A stretch of 64,000 bases of DNA from Paenibacillus oralis. Lineage in GTDB: Bacteria > Bacillota > Bacilli > Paenibacillales > Paenibacillaceae. The position numbers and the translations under genes were made by a program. The stretch is taken from contig NZ_RRCN01000001.1 in NCBI RefSeq assembly GCF_003863965.1, positions 124,001 to 188,000 of the forward strand, given 5' to 3'. The notes under the pieces are model-generated. The model was not told where the DNA came from, did no database searches, and saw nothing but the letters and a program-made list of their open reading frames with translations. Below, in pieces: positions 25,565 through 34,778 of this stretch; position 1 is the first letter of the stretch; each line of letters starts with the position of its first letter.

Positions 25565-26863
25565 ATGAACCCACTTGCGGAGCAGTTAAACGAGAACATC
25601 AAATCGGGGAACAGCCACGTGTACGACATGCTGTCGGGGCTGGGCAAGGAAATCTATTTTCCGAAGGAAGGCATTTTGAGCCAGTCCGCCGAAGCTTCAG
25701 CCCAAGCGAAAAAATATAACGCCACGATCGGCATCGCTACGGAAAACGGAGGGCCGATGCATCTGGCGGCGATCCAGGATACGTTGTCCGCCTATAAGCC
25801 GCAGGATTTGTACCCTTACGCGCCGCCGGCGGGCAAACCGGAGCTGCGCAAAGTTTGGCGCGCCAAAATGCTGCGGGAGAACCCGGCGCTTGCGGGCAAA
25901 GGCTTCGGCAATCCGATCGCGACGAACGCGCTGACCCACGGGCTCAGCATCGTCGCCGACCTGTTCGCGGATCAGGGCGACGCGGTTATTTTTCCGGATA
26001 AAAACTGGGAGAACTACGAGCTGACTTTCGGCATCCGCCGTCATGCCCGGATCGTCAACTTCCCCTTGTTTACCGATGAGATGACGTTTAACAGCGCCGG
26101 CTTGAAAGAAGCCCTGCTCGCCCAAAAGGACAAGGGCAAAGCGGTTGTCATCCTGAACTTCCCGAACAACCCGACCGGATATACGCCGGGCGCAAAGGAA
26201 GGCGGGGAGATCGTGGACGCGATTCAGGCCGCCGCGGAAGCCGGGATTAACGTCGTCGTCGTCACCGATGACGCTTACTTCGGCTTGTTCTTCGAGGAAT
26301 CCTTGAAGGAATCGCTGTTCGGCAAGCTGGCCGGCCTGCATCCGCGGATTTTGCCGGTGAAGATCGACGGGGCAACGAAAGAGGAATATGTCTGGGGCTT
26401 CCGTGTCGGGTTCATCACATTCGCGGCGGACGACGAAGCGCTGCTCGCCGCCCTGGAGCAAAAAACGCTCGGCATCATCCGCGCCACCATTTCCAGCGGG
26501 CCGCATCCTTCGCAGACATTCGTGCTGAAGGCGCTGCAGTCGCCGGAGTTCGAAGCGCAGAAGGCAGAGAAATTCAAGGCGATGAAAGGCCGCGCCAACA
26601 AAGTCAAAGCGCTGCTGGACAGCGGCAAATACGGGGACGTTTGGGAATATTACCCGTTTAATTCGGGTTACTTCATGTGCCTGAAGCTGAAGACCGTGTC
26701 GGCCGAGGCGCTGCGCCAGCATTTGATTCACCAATACGGCGTCGGTACGATCGCGCTCGGCGAAACCGATCTGCGCATCGCGTTCTCCTGCATCGCGGAG
26801 GAAAATTTGGAGGAATTGTTTGATTTGATCTACCAAGGCGTTCAGGACCTGCAGTCAAAATAG
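25565..26863 (+). CDS. Class I/II PLP-dependent aminotransferase
   Basis: 432 residues from ATG 25565; GGAAGG is 9 nt upstream, so this fits better than ATG 25556. Fold type I: NALTHGLSIVADLF, LNFPNNPTGYTPG (substrate-binding Asn), VVTDDAYFGLF and the PLP-lysine region DGATKEEYVWGFRVGF. The C-terminal part has DLRIAFSCI with the carboxylate-binding Arg. The substrate cannot be read; similar proteins are annotated only as aminotransferases. Own promoter and strong terminator, so it is monocistronic, though it sits beside the MocR/PNPOx pair. Confidence 0.9.
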   Translation: MNPLAEQLNENIKSGNSHVYDMLSGLGKEIYFPKEGILSQSAEASAQAKKYNATIGIATENGGPMHLAAIQDTLSAYKPQDLYPYAPPAGKPELRKVWRAKMLRENPALAGKGFGNPIATNALTHGLSIVADLFADQGDAVIFPDKNWENYELTFGIRRHARIVNFPLFTDEMTFNSAGLKEALLAQKDKGKAVVILNFPNNPTGYTPGAKEGGEIVDAIQAAAEAGINVVVVTDDAYFGLFFEESLKESLFGKLAGLHPRILPVKIDGATKEEYVWGFRVGFITFAADDEALLAALEQKTLGIIRATISSGPHPSQTFVLKALQSPEFEAQKAEKFKAMKGRANKVKALLDSGKYGDVWEYYPFNSGYFMCLKLKTVSAEALRQHLIHQYGVGTIALGETDLRIAFSCIAEENLEELFDLIYQGVQDLQSK

Positions 26864-26880
26864 TTATTTATTCGCATAAA

Positions 26881-26925
26881 TAATGGCCCGTATTCCTGCT
26901 TGGCAGGAGTGCGGGCCATTTTGCT
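26881..26925 (+). terminator. Strong (likely bidirectional) terminator
   Basis: ATGGCCCGTATTCCTGC and GCAGGAGTGCGGGCCAT form a long stem followed by TTTTGCTTGTT on the plus strand. It separates the aminotransferase from the convergent ecsB gene. Confidence 0.88.
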
Positions 26926-26933
26926 TGTTGACT

Positions 26934-28151
26934 TTATTCGTCCAGCTCTTCTTCCCGCCATTTGCGGGACCAAATGCCGCGGAGCGCCCAGGCAAACGCC
27001 AGGCCGGCGGCAAGGCTGCCGAACGTAAGCGCCGCGTCTCCGCCGGGAGTCAGGACCATCGGCAGCCAGAGCAGCACGGCCAGCGCGAACAGCAGGCGCG
27101 AGGTGATGCGCAGCGCGGCAGCCTTTCTGGCCCCGGGCGGAACCGGGTAAAAGGAAGCCGCCGGGGAATCGCGATGCGCATGGCGCAGGGATGCCAGCTG
27201 GGTTCCCGTTAAAAAGACGAACAGCAGGTACAAAACCGCCCCTAGCCAGTTCATTTGGTTCCAGCCGACGAGCAAGAGGCCGAGCAGCGTTAGCCGGATC
27301 AAAATGCCCAGCAGCTCGCTGCGGACGAAGGTTTTGATGAGCAGATAGCGGTAAGCGGCCGCAGGCGTCCAGGGCGTGCGGTTGCCAACCCCGGACAACC
27401 AGCGGCGCCGGATCACCTTTTGCCCTTCTGCGGGAACGTCCACGAACCAGCCGAGCAGCAGCATCACCTTGGCTTCGTTCGATTTTTCCGCCGCGATCAG
27501 GTTGTCCCATGGCACGGCATGCTTCATCGGAAAACGCAACACGAGCGCATAGTTCAGGCTGACGAGCAGCGTAAACAGCGCGCTTTTCCAGGCAGGCTGC
27601 CACAACCACGCCGCGACCATCAGCAGGATGAAGCACCAGCGCAGCAGGCGGTACCCCGTTCTGGCCCGCGCCGTCGTAATGCGCAGCTCCTGCCAGGCGC
27701 CATAAGCGCTTAACGCTTTGAGCAGCAGCAGGACCAGCATCATCAGCCACAGCGGATGCACGATTCCGGAACTCCGTATGTAAAGCGGCCAAACGAGCAG
27801 CAGCAAGATATACAACCCGATCAGCTTATAAATAATGCCGCTGCGAAATGCGGGGGACAAATATTCCTTCATCCGCGTCTCCTGCGGCAGCAGGAATATC
27901 ACGTCCGCCGGCTGAATATAAGTCCGAAACCCGGAATACACCGTCAACGGGCCAAGCAAAAGCAGCATGATCCAGGCAATCGGCAGACCGGGGGGAAGAT
28001 TTTGCAAAAAAGCCGTATACCAGGCGGAAAAAGCAATGATCAGCAGGAGCAGCAGCACGGCGACGCCGCTTTGAAACACATAAGGCAAATACGGGAGCAC
28101 CTTGCCCCAAAACGCCGCTTTGCGCCGGCTCCGCAGCGCTCGAAGTTCCAT
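26934..28151 (-). CDS. ecsB: EcsB family ABC transporter permease
   Basis: 405 residues with about nine to ten membrane helices. It begins RSRRKAAFWGKVLPYLPYV, and the early QPADVIFLLPQETRMKEYL segment is characteristic of EcsB. EcsAB affects secretion and intramembrane proteolysis by RasP in B. subtilis (established). ATG 28151 with GGAGAG; it starts 3 nt after ecsA. The convergent aminotransferase ends 70 nt away across a shared terminator. Confidence 0.92.
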   Translation of the reverse strand: MELRALRSRRKAAFWGKVLPYLPYVFQSGVAVLLLLLIIAFSAWYTAFLQNLPPGLPIAWIMLLLLGPLTVYSGFRTYIQPADVIFLLPQETRMKEYLSPAFRSGIIYKLIGLYILLLLVWPLYIRSSGIVHPLWLMMLVLLLLKALSAYGAWQELRITTARARTGYRLLRWCFILLMVAAWLWQPAWKSALFTLLVSLNYALVLRFPMKHAVPWDNLIAAEKSNEAKVMLLLGWFVDVPAEGQKVIRRRWLSGVGNRTPWTPAAAYRYLLIKTFVRSELLGILIRLTLLGLLLVGWNQMNWLGAVLYLLFVFLTGTQLASLRHAHRDSPAASFYPVPPGARKAAALRITSRLLFALAVLLWLPMVLTPGGDAALTFGSLAAGLAFAWALRGIWSRKWREEELDE

Positions 28152-28154
28152 AGG

Positions 28155-28901
28155 CTACTCTCCATCCTTCACTAAAGCATAAAAAATGGACTCCAGCGCG
28201 GCTCCCGGCATTTGGGCCTGTTCCCCGATTTCGGCCAGTGTTCCTTGCGCGATCACCCTCCCGCGGTGCAGAACGATAAAACGATCGCAATAGTTCTCGA
28301 TGGTCGACAGGATGTGCGAGCTCAGCAAAATCGACGACCCGCTCTCCTTCATCTCCAGCATGAAGTCAAGCAGCGAGCGGATTCCGAGCGGATCCAGCCC
28401 AAGAAAAGGCTCATCGATGATGTACAACGGCGGCCGGGCGACAAAGGCGCACATAATCATCACCTTCTGCTTCATGCCTTTGGATAGATGCATCGACAGG
28501 CTGTCGGCCTTCTCCTCCATGCGGAACAGCTTCAGCAGCCGCTCCGCCCTGTCTTGGTAATCCTCGGGGCCGACTCCGTAAGCCCTGGCGGTGAATTCCA
28601 GGTGCTCTCTCACGGTCAATTCTTCATACAGCAGCGGGGATTCCGGGACAAACGCGAGCGAGGATTGGTACGCTTCAGGCGCCTCTTCCCGCGTCTTGCC
28701 GGTGACGTAAATGCCGCCCCGTTGCGGCGCCATCAGCCCGAGAATATGCTTCATCGTCGTGCTTTTGCCGGCGCCGTTCAGGCCGATCAGCCCCACCATT
28801 TCGCCCGGTTTAACCTCAAAGCTCACCTCATGAATCACCGGGCGGCCCAGGCTGTATCCCCCGCTCAGTTCCTCGACTTGCAGTATGGGTATTTCACTCA
28901 C
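28155..28901 (-). CDS. ecsA: EcsA ABC transporter ATP-binding protein
   Basis: 248 residues from GTG 28901 (GGAGG, 8 nt). Walker A LIGLNGAGKST, signature LSKGMKQKVMIMC, Walker B LYIIDEPFLGLDP and H-loop LSSHILSTIE. The sequence SKGMKQK instead of SGGQ is characteristic of EcsA-type ATPases. Energises EcsB. It lies 20 nt downstream of the DEAD-box helicase gene and is probably co-transcribed. Confidence 0.93.
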   Translation of the reverse strand: MSEIPILQVEELSGGYSLGRPVIHEVSFEVKPGEMVGLIGLNGAGKSTTMKHILGLMAPQRGGIYVTGKTREEAPEAYQSSLAFVPESPLLYEELTVREHLEFTARAYGVGPEDYQDRAERLLKLFRMEEKADSLSMHLSKGMKQKVMIMCAFVARPPLYIIDEPFLGLDPLGIRSLLDFMLEMKESGSSILLSSHILSTIENYCDRFIVLHRGRVIAQGTLAEIGEQAQMPGAALESIFYALVKDGE

Positions 28902-28921
28902 TCTGAACTCCTCCCACTTCG

Positions 28922-30451
28922 TTAACCCTGCGGCGGTTTATTTTTCAGCCAACGGGGCGCGCCTTTGTTTTTGCGGTCTTCCAAACGCGATTTCTTGCGT
29001 TGGCCGGCCGGGCTTACTTTGCGCGTTCCTCCGGCAGCCGCCCCGCCGTCCCAAGCGGACGTCGCGGCCTTGCGCCCGGGGGCCGTCAGACTGCCTCGGC
29101 CGTTTTTTCCCGCTGCCGAACGCCCGGCGCTCCCGCGGTCGTCACTGTCCGGCAGCTCCAGCCCGGCCGGTTTGCCCCGGCGCCCTTCTTCGGCGGGATA
29201 GCGGCCGCCAGGCGCGCGAGGCCCTTCCGCCGCGTGGCGGCGGGCAGCGCTCACTCCCGCTTTTTTGCCTCCGGACGGATGCCGGTGCCTCCCGGCTGAC
29301 GGCTGTTCCTCCAGCCCCAGCACTTCGCCCTGATACATCGTCTTCGGCTCGATTTCGATGCCCAGCTCGCGCGAAAACTTGCGCATGATGAACTCTTCCT
29401 GCGGCGAGACGATCGAGACGGCCAGGCCGCGCTTGCCCATCCGCCCCGTGCGTCCGGCGCGGTGTACATAATGCTCGGCGTCGGCCGGCGGATCGAGATT
29501 TACGACCAGGGCGAGATCCTCGATGTCCAGGCCTCTGGCGGCTACGTCGCTGGCCACAAGCAGGCGGATTTTGCCTTCGCGGAATCGCTTCAAGGTGAGG
29601 CTGCGGGCCGCTTTGTCCGCATCGCCGTATAAAGCGCCGGCGCTAAGGCCGACATAGTTCATTTTGCCTTCCACCTCGGCGATCTGGTCGGTGTGGTTAA
29701 TGAACACGATCGTCCGGGCCGGATCGAAATGCCTTACGATCCGGCGCACCATATCGATTTTGTCGCGCGGTTCGCAGACGAAATAAATATGCTCCAGACT
29801 TTTGGAAGTCCGATGTTCCGGCTCGATCCCGATTTCCGCCGGGTTGTTCATCTCTTTAGCCGCCAGGGCCCGGATGTCCGGGGTAATCGTCGCTGACAAG
29901 AACATCAGCTGCCGGTCGCGCAGCGTTGCGCGCAAAATATGCTCCACGTCGGCCGTGCCCCCGAGCTTGAACATCTGGTCGGCTTCGTCTACGACGACGG
30001 TTTTTAGCGTGTGCAGCTTCAGTTTGCGGAGCGCGAGAATCTCCCGGATCCGCCCCGGGGTTCCGACCACGAGCTGGGGATGCTGCTTCAGCCGCTCCAG
30101 CTGTCTTTTGACGGAGGCTCCGCCGATCAGCGACTGGGACAAAATCCCCAGCGCTTCCCCGTATTTCTCCGCCTCCCGCAAAATCTGCATGGCAAGCTCC
30201 TGCGTTGGCGCAAGGATCAAACCCTGCAGCGTTTTGGCTTCCGGATCGATGGACTGCAGGATCGGCAGCAAATAAGCCAGCGTTTTTCCGGTTCCCGTCT
30301 GCGATTGCGCAAGCACGTCGCGTCCTTCCAGCGCCGCGGGAATGCATTCCGCCTGTACCGGCGAAGGTTCCGTAATACCGTAGTCCATCAGCTTCGCGGA
30401 CAACAGCTCTCCGATTCCAAGCCCGGCAAACGTCGTGTTTGTCATATCCAT
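28922..30451 (-). CDS. DEAD-box RNA helicase with basic C-terminal tail
   Basis: 509 residues. Q-motif at 11-34, Walker A AQSQTGTGKT (about 49-58), VVDEADQMF (DEAD, about 150), SATIT, then the helicase C domain with VASDVAARGLDIED and HRAGRTGRMGK. From about residue 385 a Gly/Arg/Lys/Ala-rich disordered tail follows, common in cold-shock or ribosome-assembly helicases. ATG 30451 and the in-frame ATG 30445 are both possible; AAAGGA precedes them. Unwinds short RNA duplexes using ATP. Probably the first gene of a transcript with ecsAB. Confidence 0.92.
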   Translation of the reverse strand: MDMTNTTFAGLGIGELLSAKLMDYGITEPSPVQAECIPAALEGRDVLAQSQTGTGKTLAYLLPILQSIDPEAKTLQGLILAPTQELAMQILREAEKYGEALGILSQSLIGGASVKRQLERLKQHPQLVVGTPGRIREILALRKLKLHTLKTVVVDEADQMFKLGGTADVEHILRATLRDRQLMFLSATITPDIRALAAKEMNNPAEIGIEPEHRTSKSLEHIYFVCEPRDKIDMVRRIVRHFDPARTIVFINHTDQIAEVEGKMNYVGLSAGALYGDADKAARSLTLKRFREGKIRLLVASDVAARGLDIEDLALVVNLDPPADAEHYVHRAGRTGRMGKRGLAVSIVSPQEEFIMRKFSRELGIEIEPKTMYQGEVLGLEEQPSAGRHRHPSGGKKAGVSAARRHAAEGPRAPGGRYPAEEGRRGKPAGLELPDSDDRGSAGRSAAGKNGRGSLTAPGRKAATSAWDGGAAAGGTRKVSPAGQRKKSRLEDRKNKGAPRWLKNKPPQG

Positions 30452-30649
30452 TCATCCTTTTTCATTTATCGTTAATCACCCTTGATCATTGCTTAGAAAT
30501 GTTAATATTTTCATTATATGCGATATTCGCTGGTCACAACAAATAAATACCTCAAGAAAAGCGTCATTCGAGGTGCATTTTAGGTGGACAGACTGCGTTA
30601 AGCGGCAGTTTTTCTTATGATATAAGGAAGCTGGAGCTCCGGGGTTATG

Positions 30650-30744
30650 CGAAATCTGAACTATGTGTGAAATCTGGGTTACACCAAATCAGTGGTTAGG
30701 CCAAATCCGTGATAATGCCAAATCCGTGATAATGCCAAATCCGT
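30650..30744. repeat. 17-bp minisatellite, about 5.6 copies
   Basis: Units start at 30650, 30667, 30684, 30701, 30718 and 30735 with an exact 17-bp step. The last three are nearly identical (CCAAATCCGTGATAATG); earlier ones are diverged but keep AAATC. It lies in the intergenic region upstream of the helicase gene. Confidence 0.8.
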
Positions 30745-30765
30745 GTCTGTGCCTGTGCCAGCAAC

Positions 30766-30900
30766 CACGAAATGCAAAAGTGCAGGCGAATTTTGTCAAA
30801 ACCTCCCGAAACGGTCCATCGAAATGTAAAAGTGCAGTTCATTTCCGGGCAAAAGGTACTTTTTTATCGAGCAGCCCCAAATCTGATGTACTTTTGCAGT
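30766..30900. repeat. TGCAAAAGTGCAG repeat block (possible third element class)
   Basis: Two forward units, AAATGCAAAAGTGCAG (30770) and AAATGTAAAAGTGCAG (30822), are 52 bp apart, followed by inverted TGTACTTTTGCA (30887-30898). The first matches 10360-10395. The arrangement resembles the F-F-R-R elements but the reverse half is less regular. The remaining 30452-30649 shows no gene. Confidence 0.5.
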
Positions 30901-30923
30901 TGATTCAGTCAGTCCACCTCCTA

Positions 30924-30963
30924 CAAAAACCCCCCTTGCCATGATCGCTCATGACAAGGGGGC
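30924..30963 (-). terminator. Intrinsic terminator of the amylase gene
   Basis: CCCCCTTGTCATGA and TCATGGCAAGGGGG pair around a short loop, followed leftward by TTTTTGTAGG; the opposite side also has TTTTT, so it may work in both directions. Confidence 0.88.
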
Positions 30964-30987
30964 ATTTTTCGCTCGATCTCCATTTGT

Positions 30988-33900
30988 CTAGGCGGACAGA
31001 CGGCTTACCCGTGAATCCCCAGAATGAGGCAAGCCTACGGATTTGGCATCACGTAAGATTGACAATGTTTCCGGCACCGCTTCAAAAGCAGGCGGCTCGG
31101 GAACAACCGGCGCCGGCTCGATTTCGGACGCTGGCTCCGGATCCGGTAAAGTATCCGGAAGCGGTGATTCCAGCCCGGTCTGATTTTGATTGGGTTCCAA
31201 ACCGGCGGAACCCGCCGTTTCCTCGGCAGACGCAGGGACGGTCGGCGCGCCCTCCCGTATATTGCCATAGCTGCTGAAAGTCCATGTCCCTATCTCAAAA
31301 AAGTAATTTTTACCGTTGTTGCTGTCCCATTGACCGCTGCCATTGCTAAAGCAGGCTTCCAGCCTTTGCGCCGTTCCGATATCGACCGTCAGCTTGCTGT
31401 AGCCCGCTACTTCGGACGATTCCATTCGCACGCCCGGTACGGCTGTCCATTCGCCGCCTTCCGGACGGTAGTGCATGTACGGCGTGCTGAAGCCTTCCTT
31501 ATAATAAACGGTCACTTGATTGCCAGCACTCGGATTGGGCGCACCCTCGTTTATCTTTCCATTCGCGGAATACGTCCAGGTGCCTACCCCGAAGAAGTAG
31601 TTCCGCTGATTGTTGCTGTCCCATTGACCGCTGCCATTGCTAAAGCAGGCTTCCAGCCTTTGCGCCGTTCCGATATCGACCGTCAGCTTGCTGTAGCCCG
31701 CTACTTCGGACGATTCCATTCGTACGCCAGGTACGGCTGTCCATTCGCCGCCTTCCGGACGGTAGTGCATGTACGGCGTGCTGAAGCCGTGCTTGTAATA
31801 TACAGTGACCTGGTTGCCGCCGGTTCCCGCCGGCTCGGTCGTTACTTCCAACGGATCACTTGACGCGGATACATTGCCCGCGGCATCGCGCGACTTGACA
31901 GAATAAACGTAAGCGGTTTCAGGAGAGAGGGCCGTATCCGTATACACGGTTGCCTCCGTGCTTCCGATTTTCTCTGTTCCCCGGAAAATATCATAGGCGG
32001 CCACACCGACATTATCGGTTGCAGCGGTCCAGGCGAGGCTTACCGTACGATCCGTTACCGCAGTCGCGCGGAGGCCGGTCGGAGCCGTCGGCGCTTCCGT
32101 ATCCCCTTGACCGTCGGGATTCGAATCATGCCACCGCCCATCATACCAGCCGTCTGCGGTCAGCGGGAAGCCGGGTTGGTTCTGTCCTGGATTTTGTCGC
32201 CCTTTGTCATCCCTGAATATAACCGTAGCGTTATCCACGCCATCAATCGTATAGGAATACCAGTCTCCCGTCCCTCTCGTCATGACCGGGGCTTCCGCCC
32301 AAGTAGGCTCGGCCACCTTAGGCGAAGTTTCATAGAAATACAGGTGAGGCGTTCCCCAGTCAGCGGGCTTTTTGAAATGAACGCTCAACCCGGCATTCGG
32401 ATCTTTCTTCGTAAAGATATACTGCTGTGTGGAAACACCATCTTCATTTACGGCATGCATTCTCAATGTTAGCTTATCGTTGAACTCCATATTTTCGCCA
32501 ATTGTAACCTCCGTCCCGTCGGTGAAGGCGATCCCCTGCTGCGGATCGTTGCCGTCCAGCGTGTATTTCCCGCTGTCCGCCTTCCTCACTTGCAGCTTAA
32601 CCGTGAGCGTGTCCGTCTTAAAGTTTCCTCCCGCAGGGTCGGCGAACAGCAGCGGCAGCGGGGATTCCCCGATCTGTTCGATCAGAATCAGTCCGTTGGC
32701 TCCTGCCGTGAAAGTCGCTGTACCGCCGCTGACGACCGCCTCGTTTCCGGTGTAAGCGTCTCGAACGAGCGTTCCGTCCGGGAACACGGGCGATACGTTG
32801 ACTGTAGTAGAGCCGGAGGCGTTCATAGCCACGACAACCTTGTCCTCAATGCCGTCCTTGGCGTACGTCCGGCTGAACGTATACGGGCTGTCCGCGATTT
32901 TGGCGTGCCGGCCCGCTCCGACCGCAATATGGTTGTTCCGGAACTGGCCGACCTTCTGCCAATGGGACAACACGTTCGGGTTGATATTGTCCCAATTCAT
33001 CGCTGAACGCGTTCCCTGCTGCGGGTCGGAACCGGTTTCCCCAAAAGGTCTGGCGGTTTCGTCGCCGTAGAAGATTTGCACTCCGCCCGGCAGCAGAAGC
33101 AGCGCCGTTCCGGCCTGGATCAATCGACCGCGGTCATACAGGCTGGTATCATGCGAAGAGATGTAGCTAAGCACGTTAAAGTTCGGATCGTTGTTCAGCT
33201 TTGCGGCATAGTCCGAATAGACACCTTCCGGGGAATTGATATTGGCGCCCTGAAAGCTGAAATTGATAACCGAATCAAAGCCGTAATTAAAATATTCGCT
33301 TTTGCCGACGCCATGTCCCCAAACTTCCCCGGTCATCCAGAAAACTTCGGTCCACTCCGCGCCCGGTTTGTCCGGATTGTTCTGCCTCCATCTGTCCAAA
33401 GCTGCGCTGGCCTCATTTTTCAGTTGTTGCCAGCGGTTTAGTTCCACATGCTTGGCCGTGTCGGCCCGGAATCCGTCAATCCCGAACTCTTCAACCCAGG
33501 CCGCCAGCCACTTGACGAGGTAATCCGCCGGGGCCACGCCAAGGTCTTTTCTTAAAGGAGCCGCCGCGGGAACGATCCACCGCTCGTAGGCCGTCGTTTC
33601 TTTAGCCCATTTCGTTTGCAGGAGCGGAGCCAGCCCGATGTTGTTCGTCACATTCGTGCGGAAGTCCGGCAAGTTGCCGACAAGTTGCGTCAGATCGTTT
33701 GAACCTCCAGGCTCGTAACCGGCAATGCCGGCCCGTACCCAGGTATTCCACCATTTTGACCAGGCGGAAGCGTCGTTATAGTTAATGTAATCGTGAACGC
33801 TGTGCCAGGTTTGCCCATTGCCCGGAGTCCAGTTTGCGCCGACCGTTTTGCTGCCGAAACCGTACTCTTCCATATCTTTCAGGGTGTTGTAACCCGGATG

Positions 33901-34443
33901 GTTCATCACCACGTCAAGCACGACACGGATTCCTTGGGCATGCGCCGTATCCACAAATTCGCGCATATCCTCGACGGTTCCCATGTTGCGGTCCATCATT
34001 GTGAAATCGAGGGCGTAATAGCCATGATAGCCGTAATGGGCAAAATCGCCGCCATTGCCTCCGCCGACAAACCCGTGAATCTGCTCATACGGGGCCGTAA
34101 TCCAGATGGCATTGACGCCCAAGTCCGTAAAGTAGCCTTCGTTCAGTTTTTGCGTAAGCCCTTTCAAATCTCCGCCATGGAAAGTTCCGATATTTTTGCC
34201 GGTCGCATCCCGGGAAGGTCTTCCGTACGAATTATTGTTGCTTGGGTCCCCGTCTTTGAAACGGTCCGTTAAGACAAAATACACGTTGGCGTTATCCCAA
34301 CTGAAGGTTGGCTTCTTGTCGGAAATGTCTGTTGGAGTAGCCGAATCAGCTTGTGCGGAAGGCAGCGGATGGATAAAAAAAGATGTTGCAAAAAACATGA
34401 CGGCTACAAACAGTGCCGTTATTTTCCGAACTCTCTTATGCAT
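30988..34443 (-). CDS. Secreted multidomain alpha-amylase (GH13 with CBM26-like, Fn3 and two CBM25)
   Basis: 1151 residues from ATG 34443 (AAGGAGG, 7 nt). Signal peptide 1-32; GH13 catalytic domain about 45-500 with DVVMNH, GFRADTAKH (nucleophile Asp near 328), WMTGEVWG (Glu near 374) and ISSHDTSLYD (Asp near 431). Then a starch-binding CBM26-like module (VHFKKPADWGTPHLYFYET), an Fn3 domain (PTGLRATAVTDRTVSLAWT), and two nearly identical 98-residue CBM25 modules (VTVYYKHGFSTPYMHYRPEG). It ends in a Pro/Glu-rich tail with no SLH. It hydrolyses starch outside the cell; its long form resembles raw-starch amylases of Paenibacillus. Two operator-like palindromes lie upstream. Confidence 0.93.
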   Translation of the reverse strand: MHKRVRKITALFVAVMFFATSFFIHPLPSAQADSATPTDISDKKPTFSWDNANVYFVLTDRFKDGDPSNNNSYGRPSRDATGKNIGTFHGGDLKGLTQKLNEGYFTDLGVNAIWITAPYEQIHGFVGGGNGGDFAHYGYHGYYALDFTMMDRNMGTVEDMREFVDTAHAQGIRVVLDVVMNHPGYNTLKDMEEYGFGSKTVGANWTPGNGQTWHSVHDYINYNDASAWSKWWNTWVRAGIAGYEPGGSNDLTQLVGNLPDFRTNVTNNIGLAPLLQTKWAKETTAYERWIVPAAAPLRKDLGVAPADYLVKWLAAWVEEFGIDGFRADTAKHVELNRWQQLKNEASAALDRWRQNNPDKPGAEWTEVFWMTGEVWGHGVGKSEYFNYGFDSVINFSFQGANINSPEGVYSDYAAKLNNDPNFNVLSYISSHDTSLYDRGRLIQAGTALLLLPGGVQIFYGDETARPFGETGSDPQQGTRSAMNWDNINPNVLSHWQKVGQFRNNHIAVGAGRHAKIADSPYTFSRTYAKDGIEDKVVVAMNASGSTTVNVSPVFPDGTLVRDAYTGNEAVVSGGTATFTAGANGLILIEQIGESPLPLLFADPAGGNFKTDTLTVKLQVRKADSGKYTLDGNDPQQGIAFTDGTEVTIGENMEFNDKLTLRMHAVNEDGVSTQQYIFTKKDPNAGLSVHFKKPADWGTPHLYFYETSPKVAEPTWAEAPVMTRGTGDWYSYTIDGVDNATVIFRDDKGRQNPGQNQPGFPLTADGWYDGRWHDSNPDGQGDTEAPTAPTGLRATAVTDRTVSLAWTAATDNVGVAAYDIFRGTEKIGSTEATVYTDTALSPETAYVYSVKSRDAAGNVSASSDPLEVTTEPAGTGGNQVTVYYKHGFSTPYMHYRPEGGEWTAVPGVRMESSEVAGYSKLTVDIGTAQRLEACFSNGSGQWDSNNQRNYFFGVGTWTYSANGKINEGAPNPSAGNQVTVYYKEGFSTPYMHYRPEGGEWTAVPGVRMESSEVAGYSKLTVDIGTAQRLEACFSNGSGQWDSNNGKNYFFEIGTWTFSSYGNIREGAPTVPASAEETAGSAGLEPNQNQTGLESPLPDTLPDPEPASEIEPAPVVPEPPAFEAVPETLSILRDAKSVGLPHSGDSRVSRLSA
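31262..31812 (-). repeat. Tandem duplication encoding the two CBM25 modules
   Basis: A 294-bp offset (98 codons) aligns for example 31321 with 31615, with near identity through about 180 bp. The few differences include codon changes such as Gly-Val versus Glu-Ile near the C-terminal end of each module. A recent or gene-converted duplication. Confidence 0.88.
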
Positions 34444-34510
34444 TGCAAGTCCTCCTTCAATTTTTTGGTTCGCAAGCATCGATTTTGGCTTGTCCTGATG
34501 TATTTCCACT

Positions 34511-34594
34511 TTGTGCAAACGTTTGAATTTTAATCAATATTGATTCCTAACTCCATTTAAGCGTCAAACTATCTTGTGCAAACGTTTGAATTTT
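34511..34594 (-). promoter_or_regulatory. Pair of phased LacI-type operator-like palindromes
   Basis: CAAACGTTTG occurs at 34516-34525 and 34579-34588, each inside an identical 21-bp stretch. The centres are exactly 63 bp apart, six helical turns. A TTGACG hexamer (leftward, 34569-34564) sits between them as a possible -35. The palindrome resembles LacI/GalR-family (CcpA or MalR-like) sites but is not a full cre match. Confidence 0.7.
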
Positions 34595-34627
34595 TGGGCG
34601 TGCTTCACTCACCTCCAATACGGGATA

Positions 34628-34711
34628 TTACAGTTCCTTAAATACAAAGGTGGTGTAAGCGCGTTCAAAATTGAGTATTCCTAAAAATGTTTATTTGTTT
34701 AAGGAACTGTA
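34628..34711. repeat. 14-bp inverted repeat upstream of the amylase gene
   Basis: TACAGTTCCTTAAA (34629-34642) and TTTAAGGAACTGTA (34698-34711) are exact inverted copies with 55 nt between. No T-run follows, so it does not look like a simple terminator; a regulator site or the ends of a small element are both possible. Confidence 0.5.
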
Positions 34712-34778
34712 GTTTGATTGTACCAAATATTTCTGTTTTTTCAATATTTTTTATGCGTCTTGCCGTATTCTCGGAGAA

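Noticed and set aside
34511..34594. Amylase operators considered as CcpA cre sites
   Set aside because: The palindrome deviates from the cre consensus at two positions, so only a LacI-family type is claimed.
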